A DNA stretch of 64,000 nt from Vibrionales bacterium SWAT-3. Its GTDB lineage: Bacteria > Pseudomonadota > Gammaproteobacteria > Enterobacterales > Vibrionaceae. The notes beneath the pieces were generated by a model, which had not been told where the DNA came from, searched no databases, and saw only the letters and a program-made list of their open reading frames with translations. Position 1 is the first letter of the stretch; each line of letters begins with the position of its first letter. Where the stretch lies: contig AAZW01000002.1 of NCBI GenBank assembly GCA_000169995.1, positions 62,001-126,000 on the forward strand, given 5' to 3'. Below are positions 1-8,738 of the stretch, in pieces. The position numbers were made by a program, and so were the translations under genes.

Positions 1-75
1 AATAAGCATCACAAAGACAAAACTCATGCTCATAAAAAATCGTCTCGCTTACACCATAAGACAAGTAATTCTTAA
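1..75 (+). CDS. Possible C-terminal end of an upstream gene (partial)
   Basis: Frame 1 is open from the window edge to a TAA at 73-75 and would encode a 24-residue tail rich in His and Lys, ending HHKTSNS. The other forward frames do not look more coding. A basic tail of this kind could end a real protein, but the stretch is too short to identify or to separate from chance. Confidence 0.25.
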   Translation, partial: NKHHKDKTHAHKKSSRLHHKTSNS

Positions 76-113
76 GTTCGCATAACCACATATAGACAGA
101 TCATTCTGTCATT

Positions 114-149
114 CAACATCAACATCAACATCAACATCAACATCAACAT
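114..149 (+). repeat. Hexanucleotide tandem repeat, (CAACAT)x6
   Basis: Six perfect head-to-tail copies of CAACAT lie 45 bases upstream of the aspT start codon. The tract sits where a promoter or 5' leader would be expected, so a change in copy number could alter spacing. It is not coding in any supported gene. Confidence 0.9.
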
Positions 150-194
150 ATTATTAGTTATGAAATATCAGTGGTATTTCATTAAAGGTTTATC

Positions 195-1913
195 ATGTCA
201 TTTATTATTGAACAATTAAGAGACTATCCATTTATAGCTCTATTCCTATCACTAGGACTCGGTTACTTAATCGGTAAAATTAAAATCGGTAAGTTTGAAT
301 TAGGCGGGATCGCAGGCTCGCTTTTGGTTGCGGTAGGGCTTGGTCAAATCGGCGGAATTGCAATTTCCAATGAAGTGAAAAGCATCTTCTTTGCTTTATT
401 TATTTTCATGGTGGGTTACAACGGCGGGCCGCAGTTCTTCTCGTCGTTCCGCCTTTCATCGTTAACACGTCTATTCGCCTCATTCGTAATGACGTTTGTT
501 GGGCTGATTACCGTTGTGGTACTCGCAAAATGGGCTGGCCTCGATAAAGGTTTAGCGGCAGGTCTTGCGGCGGGTGGTTTAACACAATCAGCCATCATTG
601 GTACGGCTGGTAACGCGATAGATCAGCTCAACCTTGCACCCGATGTGACCTCAACACTGAAAACCAATGTGGCGGTGGGTTACTCGATCACATACATCTT
701 CGGCTCTCTTGGTCCTATCTTGATGATGTCACTCATTCCTATGGTAATGGGTTGGAACATCACTAAAGAAGCGAAAAAGCTCGCAGAACAAATGGGCTCT
801 GGCAGCAAGCAACTTAATGAAGGTGAATTCTCGGCATTAAACCGAGTGTCTTCTCGCGCTTATCAAGTCACCGCCAACTCTATGTTTGTCGGCAAAAGTG
901 TCGCTGAGCTAGAAGAAGCATTCGATTCTGACCTAACAATAGAAGCTATCTATCGCCCAGGTGAAGAGTCAGAAACAACGTTAGACATTGCAAAGAACCC
1001 TATCCTAGCCGCGAATGACAAAGTTTATCTGACAGGCCTCACGCAAGCCTTTCCGAAAGTGACGTCACTGGGTGTCGAACTTGGCGAGTTTAGCGACGAA
1101 ACCAACCTTATTCATACGCAGAAAAAAATCGTACTGACCAACAAAAAGTTAGCGGGCGTAACTCTGCGCAAGCTTCACGATGAAACCAACGCACGTATTC
1201 GTCGTGGCGTTTACATCACTCAGTTGTCTCGCATGGGTCATGACATCTCGACATTACCAGAGACAGAACTGCACCTAGGTGACGAAATCACGCTTGTTGG
1301 CCAGAAAGACGATCTAGCCAAAGTCGAGAAGAAAATCGGCTACGACAGCCCACTTCCAAGTGTGACTGACTTTGTGACGATGTCTTTCGGCATGGTGTTG
1401 GGTTATCTGATCGGTGAGATTGGCTTCTCGATTCGCGGTTCTCATATCGCCTTGGGTTCTGGCTTAGGTTGTCTGGTGTCTGGCTTGCTTGTTGGTTACC
1501 TAAGAATGCGCACTCCACGCTTAGGCAGCATTAACCATGGCGCTGCCAACTTTATGCAGACGTTCGGCCTTGCTGTGTTCGTTGCGGTGGTTGGTATCAA
1601 TGCTGGTGCTCCTGCCCTTACGGCAATCAAACAAAACGGCGTGACACTATTACTGCTTGGCGTGCTGGTGACCATGATTCCACAAATACTGACGTTCCTA
1701 TTCAACTACTACGTGTTGAAAATCAAGAACCCAGTAGAAGCCCTAGCCGTGGTCGCAGGTAGCCGTAGTGCTAACCCAGCCTTCGCATCGCTACTAGAAA
1801 AAACACAGAACAGCACACCCGTACCAAGTTTCACCATGACTTACGCGGTTGCCAATATCTTCCTCACCTTGTGGGGGCCAATCATCGTCAACCTGATAAC
1901 AAAGATTTCCTAG
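195..1913 (+). CDS. aspT: Aspartate:alanine antiporter AspT
   Basis: This 572-residue inner-membrane protein has the AspT (AAE transporter family) plan: a hydrophobic block at about residues 10-185, a soluble middle section at about 215-380 with two TrkA-C/RCK-C-like domains, and a second hydrophobic block at about 390-570. The family exchanges external aspartate for internal alanine. With cytoplasmic decarboxylation of aspartate this exchange consumes a proton and generates proton-motive force. The next gene encodes the matching decarboxylase, which strongly supports the call. The ATG is preceded by AAAGG at a suitable distance. Length is close to that of characterised AspT proteins. Confidence 0.93.
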   Translation: MSFIIEQLRDYPFIALFLSLGLGYLIGKIKIGKFELGGIAGSLLVAVGLGQIGGIAISNEVKSIFFALFIFMVGYNGGPQFFSSFRLSSLTRLFASFVMTFVGLITVVVLAKWAGLDKGLAAGLAAGGLTQSAIIGTAGNAIDQLNLAPDVTSTLKTNVAVGYSITYIFGSLGPILMMSLIPMVMGWNITKEAKKLAEQMGSGSKQLNEGEFSALNRVSSRAYQVTANSMFVGKSVAELEEAFDSDLTIEAIYRPGEESETTLDIAKNPILAANDKVYLTGLTQAFPKVTSLGVELGEFSDETNLIHTQKKIVLTNKKLAGVTLRKLHDETNARIRRGVYITQLSRMGHDISTLPETELHLGDEITLVGQKDDLAKVEKKIGYDSPLPSVTDFVTMSFGMVLGYLIGEIGFSIRGSHIALGSGLGCLVSGLLVGYLRMRTPRLGSINHGAANFMQTFGLAVFVAVVGINAGAPALTAIKQNGVTLLLLGVLVTMIPQILTFLFNYYVLKIKNPVEALAVVAGSRSANPAFASLLEKTQNSTPVPSFTMTYAVANIFLTLWGPIIVNLITKIS

Positions 1914-1960
1914 AACAACCGCTCGTTGAAGAGCACAACTGCTCCTCGAAGAGAACTCCC

Positions 1961-1991
1961 GCTTGTTCAAGAGCACGCCTCTTGAGCAAGC
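1961..1991 (+). other. Hairpin in the aspT-aspD spacer
   Basis: The arms GCTTGTTCAAGAG (1961-1973) and CTCTTGAGCAAGC (1979-1991) pair over 13 positions with one mismatch around a 5-base loop. No T-run follows, so a simple intrinsic terminator is unlikely. The hairpin may act in mRNA processing or differential stability between aspT and aspD. Related GCTC/GAAGAG words recur in 1914-1960, so the spacer is internally repetitive. Confidence 0.6.
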
Positions 1992-2044
1992 ACCCAATAC
2001 CTAATTAACGCATTTACGAATCAAAAATTTAAAGAGAAAAGACC

Positions 2045-3646
2045 ATGAAACGCACTGATGAACAACGCCTAGAAACACTAAGCCCATTTGAAGTAAAAAA
2101 TACACTGATCGACCTAGATCAACATTCACATGAAAAAACGATGATCAACGCGGGCCGCGGCAATCCAAACTGGGTAGCAACAGCGCCACGTGAAGCCTTC
2201 TTCCAACTCGGTATGTTTGCACTGGAAGAGTCAAAAGCAACCTTCTCTGGCTACCAAGGCTTTGGCGGCATGGGCGAAAAGGAAAACATTAGCCTACGTT
2301 TCCTCCAATTCTGTGAGAAACACGAAGAGCAAGAAGGCGTTCAATTCCTTATCGAAGCCTTCCAGTTCATTACCGATCAATATCAGGTAGACAGCGATGA
2401 GCTGATTTATGAGTGGGTTGGCGGCATTCTAGGTAATAACTACCCTGTTCCCGACCGCATGCTGAAGTATTCAGAGCTCATTGCTCGCAAATACATTGAG
2501 CAAGAAATGGCGGGCTCTCAACCCGTTCCTGTTGGAAAATTTGACTTGTTTGCCGTTGAAGGTGGCACCGCAGCCATGGTGTATATCTTCAATACCTTGA
2601 AGAGTAACCGTCTGTTAAACAAAGGCGATACGATTGCGATTGGCGCACCGATTTTCACGCCTTATATCGAGATGCCAGAGCTTGAAGATTATTCGCTCAA
2701 CAAAGTAAAAATCATGGCAACAGAAGAATCAGCGTGGCAGATCCCTGATTCTGAATTAGAGAAGTTAAATGATCCAAGCGTGAAAGCGTTCTTCTTAGTG
2801 AACCCAAGCAACCCAGCATCGGTAAGACTGAGTGATGAGACACTCTACAAAATCGCAGAAATTGCTAACCGTCGTCCTGAGTTAATTCTACTGACTGATG
2901 ACGTATACGGCACCTTTGCGGATAACTTCACTTCATTGGCGATGCTTGCTCCGAAGAACACGATTCTGGTGTATTCGTACTCTAAGTACTTCGGTGCAAC
3001 TGGCTGGCGTTTAGGTGTGATCGGTGTACATGAAGACAACAACTTCGACCGCATGATCGGCGATCTACCAGAAGAAACCAGAACGACACTGTCGACTCGA
3101 TACCAAGGCATTGCCCTAGAGCCAAGTAAGATTAAATTCATTGATCGCTTGGTAGCAGACAGCCGTGCAGTGGCACTGAACCACACTGCTGGCCTCTCTA
3201 CTCCTCAGCAAATCCAGATGACGATGTTCTCGTTGTTATCTTTGATGCAAGGTGGTGAAGAGTATAAGCGCTTAGCTAAACAGATTGTGCGTCGCCGCCG
3301 TTACCATACATTGATGCAGAAAAACTTGGCGGCTCCGATCATTGCCGAGGGCGATCAAACCGGTGCGTTTTATTATGTAGAGATTGATCTGAAAGAAATC
3401 GCTCAAACGATTCATAGCGAGGGTTTCTTCTCTTGGTTAGAAGAAACGTATGAGCCTCTGGATTTCTTGGTTCGTCTTGCTGAAGAGCATGGAGTGATTG
3501 TCATGCCGGGCGCAGGGTTTGATGCTCCAACGTGGTCGCTGCGCGTGTCGCTCGCTAACTTAGAAGAAGAGCAATACGCCAACATCACTAAAGCGATGAA
3601 TGTCGTCATGCAAAGCTATGTAGAACGCTACCAAGCGACTTGCTAA
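2045..3646 (+). CDS. aspD: Aspartate 4-decarboxylase (bifunctional aspartate aminotransferase)
   Basis: This 533-residue fold-type I PLP enzyme converts L-aspartate to L-alanine and CO2. The family also has aspartate aminotransferase side activity. The Schiff-base lysine is seen in SYSKYFGATGWRLG (Lys at about residue 314), and the length is right for the dodecameric decarboxylase, which is longer than ordinary aminotransferases. It follows aspT after 131 bases in the same direction, giving the known decarboxylation/antiport pair. The ATG is preceded by AAAGAGAAAAGACC. A strong hairpin terminator follows. Confidence 0.93.
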   Translation: MKRTDEQRLETLSPFEVKNTLIDLDQHSHEKTMINAGRGNPNWVATAPREAFFQLGMFALEESKATFSGYQGFGGMGEKENISLRFLQFCEKHEEQEGVQFLIEAFQFITDQYQVDSDELIYEWVGGILGNNYPVPDRMLKYSELIARKYIEQEMAGSQPVPVGKFDLFAVEGGTAAMVYIFNTLKSNRLLNKGDTIAIGAPIFTPYIEMPELEDYSLNKVKIMATEESAWQIPDSELEKLNDPSVKAFFLVNPSNPASVRLSDETLYKIAEIANRRPELILLTDDVYGTFADNFTSLAMLAPKNTILVYSYSKYFGATGWRLGVIGVHEDNNFDRMIGDLPEETRTTLSTRYQGIALEPSKIKFIDRLVADSRAVALNHTAGLSTPQQIQMTMFSLLSLMQGGEEYKRLAKQIVRRRRYHTLMQKNLAAPIIAEGDQTGAFYYVEIDLKEIAQTIHSEGFFSWLEETYEPLDFLVRLAEEHGVIVMPGAGFDAPTWSLRVSLANLEEEQYANITKAMNVVMQSYVERYQATC

Positions 3647-3687
3647 CATCGGACAACAGCTGAAAATCTCATAGAGAAATGATAAAT

Positions 3688-3735
3688 GCTGAGTGTAAGT
3701 TCAACTACATAGGTTGGCCTACACTCAGCTTTTTA
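3688..3735 (+). terminator. Intrinsic terminator after aspD
   Basis: The 10-bp arms GCTGAGTGTA (3688-3697) and TACACTCAGC (3720-3729) are followed by TTTTTATTTAT. It lies between the convergent aspD and the minus-strand gene ending at 3759, and may work weakly in the other direction too. Confidence 0.85.
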
Positions 3736-3758
3736 TTTATGGGAAAACGGGTTGAAGC

Positions 3759-4448
3759 TTAGTTGAACTCGTAGGTATAAGAAGCGCCGACACTGTTGTT
3801 CTCACCGAAATCATCCTCGGCAAAAATAGTGAAGAAATTGAACGACTGAGCGTCACTCAATTTGTAACTCGCGCCGACACCCGTCCAGTAACCTGAATAA
3901 TCATCAGAGCCCATTGAACCGCCACCAAAGCCCATGATTGACCACTCATCGGTAATCGTTTTTAGGCCAAACGCACCAATGTAACCGCCATGTGTTGAGC
4001 TTGGCATCAACACATAATCAGAACCCACATTCTGATCATCGAACACTGCCACTTCACCATCGTTATAGCTGTACCCAGCCATCGGGAAGATTTGCCAGCC
4101 GAACGGTTCAATATCAAAATAGCTCAGAGGAACAAATGTCCCGATACTGTAGTTATTCTTATAAGCATCGTTGTCGTATTCAGAGCGGCTAAAGTTGAAA
4201 TTGACGATGCCCAAAGGCAATAACCATGAACCACCCACTCGCCACTCTTCACCATCAGCATTGACACGAGCGTTGATCATTCGTGCTTCATCAAGCCCGA
4301 TAGAACCCGAGAACTTTAGCTCTTCGTTATAAGCAACGCCCGCTTTGGTTACGATCTTAGTCGGATCATCTGGGTGCTTTTCGTCAGCCAAAGCACCTGT
4401 TGAGACTAGTATTACCGAAGTAGTAATTAATAGATTACGTAATGTCAT
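3759..4448 (-). CDS. Putative outer-membrane beta-barrel protein, hypothetical
   Basis: The 229-residue product starts with a signal peptide (cleavage expected after STGALA, about residue 21). The rest alternates aromatic and small residues in short strands, rich in Gly, Tyr, Phe and Asp, and ends YTYEFN, as barrels do. No specific family is recognised. Its start overlaps the stop of the FadL-like gene by one base (TAATG), so the two are translationally coupled. That suggests a shared outer-membrane role, perhaps with hydrophobic substrates; this is inference. Confidence 0.7.
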   Translation of the reverse strand: MTLRNLLITTSVILVSTGALADEKHPDDPTKIVTKAGVAYNEELKFSGSIGLDEARMINARVNADGEEWRVGGSWLLPLGIVNFNFSRSEYDNDAYKNNYSIGTFVPLSYFDIEPFGWQIFPMAGYSYNDGEVAVFDDQNVGSDYVLMPSSTHGGYIGAFGLKTITDEWSIMGFGGGSMGSDDYSGYWTGVGASYKLSDAQSFNFFTIFAEDDFGENNSVGASYTYEFN

Positions 4449-5635
4449 TAGAAGGTCGCGCTAACACCAATAAAGTGGATTCGACCGTCGAACGAGCCGT
4501 TCAGCAAATTAACCTGCGAATCTGCCAAGTTTCGATTCATATCAACAGACCCTAAATCCGCGTATTCATAGAACACGTCAATTAAGATGTCGTCCCAGTA
4601 GGTAGATGCGCCCACTGAGTAGCGATACTGTTCGCCTACAGGAAGGTCAACCCATTGCATTGAAGGATCGTCTTGTGGCGAAGTTTCGTAAGAGAAGCCC
4701 GCTTTTAAGCGCCAATCAGAGTTCAATTGGTAGTCTGCACCTACCGCGAACTTCCATACGTCATCCCAATCACGTTTAATTGGGATCCCGTCTCTATCTG
4801 TCACTCCAAAATCTAATACTGTCTCATCCCATTCGCTCCAGCGGTGGAATTGAATGCTAGCCAAGAGATCAAGTTGAGAGTTCAATGCATAACTTGCGCT
4901 TAAATCAACGATCTCAGGCAGTGCGAGATCTGTCGACAGTGAGTTAACACTCCCCAAGCCCTTAACGTCGTTATTAAACTCGTGTTCCAGTTTAGAACGA
5001 TAACTCGCACCCAACTTGAGTTTGTCTGTCGGAGTGTACATAACACCAAGGTTATAGCCATAAGCCCAATCAGTGTCTTGTTTTGCTGTAAATCCAGATG
5101 TTGTCTGTTGGAAAGCACCCCAGCTAAATTGAACACCTGCACCGACAGACCATTGATCGTTCAATTTGTAGCTCAGTGATGGGTTCACTTGCATTGCGGT
5201 TAGGGTGATATCCTCTAGAAGCGGAGCTCCCGCCCATTCACTACCATAATCAAGGCTAGAGCCCCCTACTGCACCCAGCGCAATACCAAGGTGTAATTTG
5301 TCAGTCACTTGGTGTGCGTGAAAGGCACCGAATGAAGGCATAATAGAATGAGCTTTACCATCTTGCTTATCACCGTTGTCTTGATATTTCATCTCAAGAT
5401 CAAACGCCATGGTATTGATGGTGGTTTTGCTTTCGCCCATGTGAGACATGGTGGCAGGGTTCGTCCACATCGCCGCAGCAGATCGGGTGTAAACACCATC
5501 ACCAGCGCCAGTAGTACCCGCGTTGGCAACAACGGCCTCTTGTAAAAACAAACCACTTGCGAAAGCGTTCAAACTTGTAAATATTGCGGTGGCAGCTAGA
5601 GAGTAGGTAAAAGTTTTGTTCATCAGAGGGCTCAT
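4448..5635 (-). CDS. FadL/OmpP1-family outer-membrane transport protein
   Basis: The product of about 395 residues belongs to the FadL family of 14-stranded barrels that pass long-chain fatty acids and other hydrophobic compounds. After the signal peptide (MNKTFTYSLAATAIF...NAFASG) comes the family N-terminus: GLFLQE, then NAGTTGAGDGVYTRSAAAMWTNPA, matching the usual region with asymmetric Asn-Pro-Ala motif. The C-terminus GRIHFIGVSATF ends in Phe, as in many barrels. An alternative start lies four codons in, at 5623, and gives a more standard signal peptide. It is the first gene of a two-gene unit with the barrel protein and lies next to a crotonase gene. Exact substrate unknown. Confidence 0.88.
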   Translation of the reverse strand: MSPLMNKTFTYSLAATAIFTSLNAFASGLFLQEAVVANAGTTGAGDGVYTRSAAAMWTNPATMSHMGESKTTINTMAFDLEMKYQDNGDKQDGKAHSIMPSFGAFHAHQVTDKLHLGIALGAVGGSSLDYGSEWAGAPLLEDITLTAMQVNPSLSYKLNDQWSVGAGVQFSWGAFQQTTSGFTAKQDTDWAYGYNLGVMYTPTDKLKLGASYRSKLEHEFNNDVKGLGSVNSLSTDLALPEIVDLSASYALNSQLDLLASIQFHRWSEWDETVLDFGVTDRDGIPIKRDWDDVWKFAVGADYQLNSDWRLKAGFSYETSPQDDPSMQWVDLPVGEQYRYSVGASTYWDDILIDVFYEYADLGSVDMNRNLADSQVNLLNGSFDGRIHFIGVSATF

Positions 5636-5716
5636 TCAGCCTTAGACATTAAATTGCGCTAAGGTTACCGCAAAGCCCGATAAACAAAGGGAATATCGAT
5701 TATTCCTGTACAAACA

Positions 5717-6529
5717 CTATTTAAACTTCCTAGCCACATAAGCACGCGGTTTGTCACTGTGGATTTCACGCTGAGCGGCGATCGCTCGGTTCTTACCTAA
5801 GGCCACTTTAATCTGATACCAAGTCTCATAAAACAAGGCGATGCCGGGGCTAGACCACCAAGTTTTGTTATAGAGTTTCTTATTGGCAGCGACCACATCT
5901 GGCGATCGATTCGCGCATTCCAGTGCCAAAGTATAAGCTTCAGCGTACGGATCTTCGGCTATTTTTGTGACAAGCCCATATTCTTTGGCAGTTTCACTAT
6001 CGATCACCTTAGCGGTCATCGCCATTTCTAGGGTGTGATCTTTTCGCATCAGCTCTCGAAAGGCAATCGCACCACCCATATCAGGAATCAGTCCCCACTT
6101 AGCTTCCAAGATAGAAAAGTTGGCGTCTGGACTGGCGATTCTAAAGTCACCGCCACTGACCAGTTGCAGTCCACCTCCCCAGCAACGTCCGTGGATCGCA
6201 AAAATCACGGGGCATGGAATATCTCTCCAGCCTAAAGAAAAACGTTGGGCGGCGTTTGGTAATGTTGGTAACCATTTGAACAACAGCTTCATCGCGCCAG
6301 ATTTACTGGTCAGCAAGGACTTCACATCAAGCCCTGAACAAAAGTCTGTCCCACTGCCTTTGACGATCACCGCACGAATCTCAGTGTTCTTTTTCAACTG
6401 ACTAACCATGTTGTTCACCCCTTGAAACATCGCCATATCAATGGCATTCAGCTTGTCAGGGCGATTTAGTACAACCGTCGCGATCTGGTTTTCATCAATA
6501 GAGCATGTAAGGCGTTCAAGTTCAGGCAT
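5717..6529 (-). CDS. Crotonase-family enoyl-CoA hydratase/isomerase
   Basis: The product of about 270 residues has the crotonase fold signatures: an oxyanion-hole segment GTDFCSGLDV, a second glycine-rich segment CWGGGLQLVSGGDFRIAS, and SILEAKWGLIPDMGG around the catalytic acidic residues. The Asp in PDMGG rather than Glu suggests a dienoyl-CoA isomerase-like or other family activity rather than a classical hydratase. The ATG at 6529 is chosen because the longer reading frame begins with TTG at 6541 without a good ribosome site. It is co-oriented with the upstream iron genes but separated from them by a terminator. The FadL-type gene nearby hints at fatty-acid metabolism. Confidence 0.87.
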   Translation of the reverse strand: MPELERLTCSIDENQIATVVLNRPDKLNAIDMAMFQGVNNMVSQLKKNTEIRAVIVKGSGTDFCSGLDVKSLLTSKSGAMKLLFKWLPTLPNAAQRFSLGWRDIPCPVIFAIHGRCWGGGLQLVSGGDFRIASPDANFSILEAKWGLIPDMGGAIAFRELMRKDHTLEMAMTAKVIDSETAKEYGLVTKIAEDPYAEAYTLALECANRSPDVVAANKKLYNKTWWSSPGIALFYETWYQIKVALGKNRAIAAQREIHSDKPRAYVARKFK

Positions 6530-6652
6530 TTGGCTATCCAATTAAGTGGTCAGACCTTTAGCGTAGCCATCTTAACCACATATGCAAAATTAACGCTTTA
6601 GAAGCGAGATCTGTGTTGGCTAACACTTGGTCTCGAAAACACAAAGCCCAAG

Positions 6653-6690
6653 AAAAAAGGCAGTGATGAATAATTCCAATCACTGCCTTT
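6653..6690 (-). terminator. Intrinsic terminator after fhuB
   Basis: The arms AGGCAGTGA and TCACTGCCT surround a 12-base loop. Read on the minus strand the stem is followed by TTTTTTC, fitting termination of the fhuDB transcript before the crotonase gene. Confidence 0.85.
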
Positions 6691-6743
6691 CATACTTATT
6701 TCGGTGAGCAAAAAACTTAGCGCTTAACTTGCTAGCCGTTAAC

Positions 6744-8738
6744 TCACGCTCTTCGAGATTTCAGCAACAAGAAGATGAAGTAACTACCACCAATTATGGA
6801 AACTAGTGTGCCTGCCGCAAGCTGCGCTGGAAACACCACCACTTGCCCTAGCCAGTCTGCGAATAGCATTAGTGCCGCACCAATCAAAAACGATAAGATG
6901 ATCTGCTCACGAACCAAACGAGCACCAATCATGGCCGCAATATGTGGAGCCAATAGACCAACAAAGGCGACCGGTCCCATGGTGGTTGTCACCATCGAAC
7001 ATAAAATCGCGACAATACACAGCAGAGCCACATAAGCGATGTTGATATTCAGCCCTCTAGCGCTAGCAAACTGACGGCCAGTCGCAATTAACGTCACCCA
7101 ACGACTCAACAGTAAAGCAACACCAATACAAACGGTGATCACGATAGACATGATCGTTGCCGCATCAGGTTCAACACGATACGTAGAGCCTGCCAACCAA
7201 GCCAATAAGGTGTATTTCCCCTCGCCGACTCGTGTTAAAGAAAATTGTACTAAAGCTTCTAACACCGCGGTCAGCGAGATACCGGTTAGGATTAAAATCG
7301 ACGGTGCAAACTGATGCTTCTTGCCAAGGAACAGCAACAAACAGAGTGCAATCGCACTGCCCAAAAACGCGACCCAAGGGCTTAGCGAGTGAATCGAGTA
7401 TCCCATAAACAGACTACTGAAAATCAACGCTAGCACCGCACCCGCCGATACGCCAAGAATGTCTGGGCTCGCAAGTGGGTTGTAAACTAGCCGTTGTAAA
7501 ATCACACCCGCCACTGCCAAACCGCCACCAGCGAATATCGCCGTTAACATTCTAGGCCAGCGAATAGACCATTCAAATGCGTCTGGGACAATGAAGTAAC
7601 CCATATCTGCAGAAGGCTGTGACAATGTGCTTAACGCCAGTAAACCGAAGATCATCGCGCCCAACAAGAAATAAGCCAAAGGTGAAATAAACTTTGGCCC
7701 TTTAGGCATCGAGAAGAAGAGCTGATCTTGGGCTGACATCTGCTTGCGCGCAATAATGATCAAAGCTGGAGCACCAATCACCGCGGTTGCCGTTCCTGTT
7801 GGAATCATATCCAAAGGCCATTGCGCCAAGAAAATCGCCAAACTGTCGGTCACACGAAGCAACAGTGCACCTAACACGCAGCTTGCGATGAGTTCAGATT
7901 TCGCCTTTAAAAAGCCCAAATGTCTCGCGATGTTTGGCGCAATCAAACCAATAAAGCTGATCACACCCACCGAAGTAATCGACACGGAAACCAGCCAAAC
8001 CCCAATCGCCATAAGTACAAAAAAAGTCGTACCGATGTTAAGACCACGTGCAGCAGCCCCTTCAGTACCAATCGAAAGCAGAGTCAAAACTCTTGGAGCC
8101 AACAGGAAAATAGCAAAGATTGGCAGTAACTTAGGCATAAGCCAAAGCACTTGTTCCCAACCGTTCTGTCCGAGATCACCCGCTCCCCATACAAACAGGT
8201 TCTGCGCGTACTGGTCGTTAAGCAAAATAATCGCAGTTGCGAATGCGCCCAGCAGTAAGTTAACCGCCATGCCCGCCAACACAATTGGCAAGCCACTCAT
8301 GTTTTTGATGCCAACAATAGAGACAATCAGACCCATAGCTAGCAGCGCGCCTATCAGCGCAAACCAAACCGAATATTGAGCAACCAACATTGGCGCGACC
8401 ACATTCAGTATGACCAGACCAAGCCACGCCCCCGATGATGTACCGAGTGTAAGCGGAGACATCATGCGGTTCTGCGTTAACTGTTGGAACAAACTACCTA
8501 TGGTACCAAGTGTTCCACCAACCAGAACCGCCATCACTAAACGAGGTAAGTTGACATAGATTAATGCCATCAACTCGAATGAATCATCGACCATTTTATT
8601 GAATGTAACGATGTCACTGATCTGTGAGACTTGTTGGTACAACTCACCGATAGGGCCAAATTCAGACTGGCCTAACCATAAATGAATAAGGGCGGCGATA
8701 AATAGTACCGCCCCCATCATCAAACCACTGGATTTCAT
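6744..8738 (-). CDS. fhuB: Ferric-hydroxamate ABC transporter permease FhuB (fused two-domain)
   Basis: The 664-residue protein contains two tandem FecCD/BtuC-type permease halves of about 330 residues each. Each has the family's GALLGxxGxxxQ-like segment (GGTLGTIGSLFQQLTQN and GGGLAVAGVILQRLVYNPLASPDILG) and an IGLIAPNIARHL / VGLLAPHIAAMI motif that contacts the ATPase. Such fusion is typical of FhuB. It imports ferric hydroxamate siderophores across the inner membrane with FhuD and FhuC. Its start overlaps the fhuD stop by one base. The cognate fhuC lies about 5.3 kb away on the other strand. Confidence 0.95.
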   Translation of the reverse strand: MKSSGLMMGAVLFIAALIHLWLGQSEFGPIGELYQQVSQISDIVTFNKMVDDSFELMALIYVNLPRLVMAVLVGGTLGTIGSLFQQLTQNRMMSPLTLGTSSGAWLGLVILNVVAPMLVAQYSVWFALIGALLAMGLIVSIVGIKNMSGLPIVLAGMAVNLLLGAFATAIILLNDQYAQNLFVWGAGDLGQNGWEQVLWLMPKLLPIFAIFLLAPRVLTLLSIGTEGAAARGLNIGTTFFVLMAIGVWLVSVSITSVGVISFIGLIAPNIARHLGFLKAKSELIASCVLGALLLRVTDSLAIFLAQWPLDMIPTGTATAVIGAPALIIIARKQMSAQDQLFFSMPKGPKFISPLAYFLLGAMIFGLLALSTLSQPSADMGYFIVPDAFEWSIRWPRMLTAIFAGGGLAVAGVILQRLVYNPLASPDILGVSAGAVLALIFSSLFMGYSIHSLSPWVAFLGSAIALCLLLFLGKKHQFAPSILILTGISLTAVLEALVQFSLTRVGEGKYTLLAWLAGSTYRVEPDAATIMSIVITVCIGVALLLSRWVTLIATGRQFASARGLNINIAYVALLCIVAILCSMVTTTMGPVAFVGLLAPHIAAMIGARLVREQIILSFLIGAALMLFADWLGQVVVFPAQLAAGTLVSIIGGSYFIFLLLKSRRA

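Noticed and set aside
7744..8379. Plus-strand frame of 211 residues inside fhuB
   Set aside because: It is the reverse of a hydrophobic coding region, which often stays open by chance; fhuB on the minus strand is well supported.
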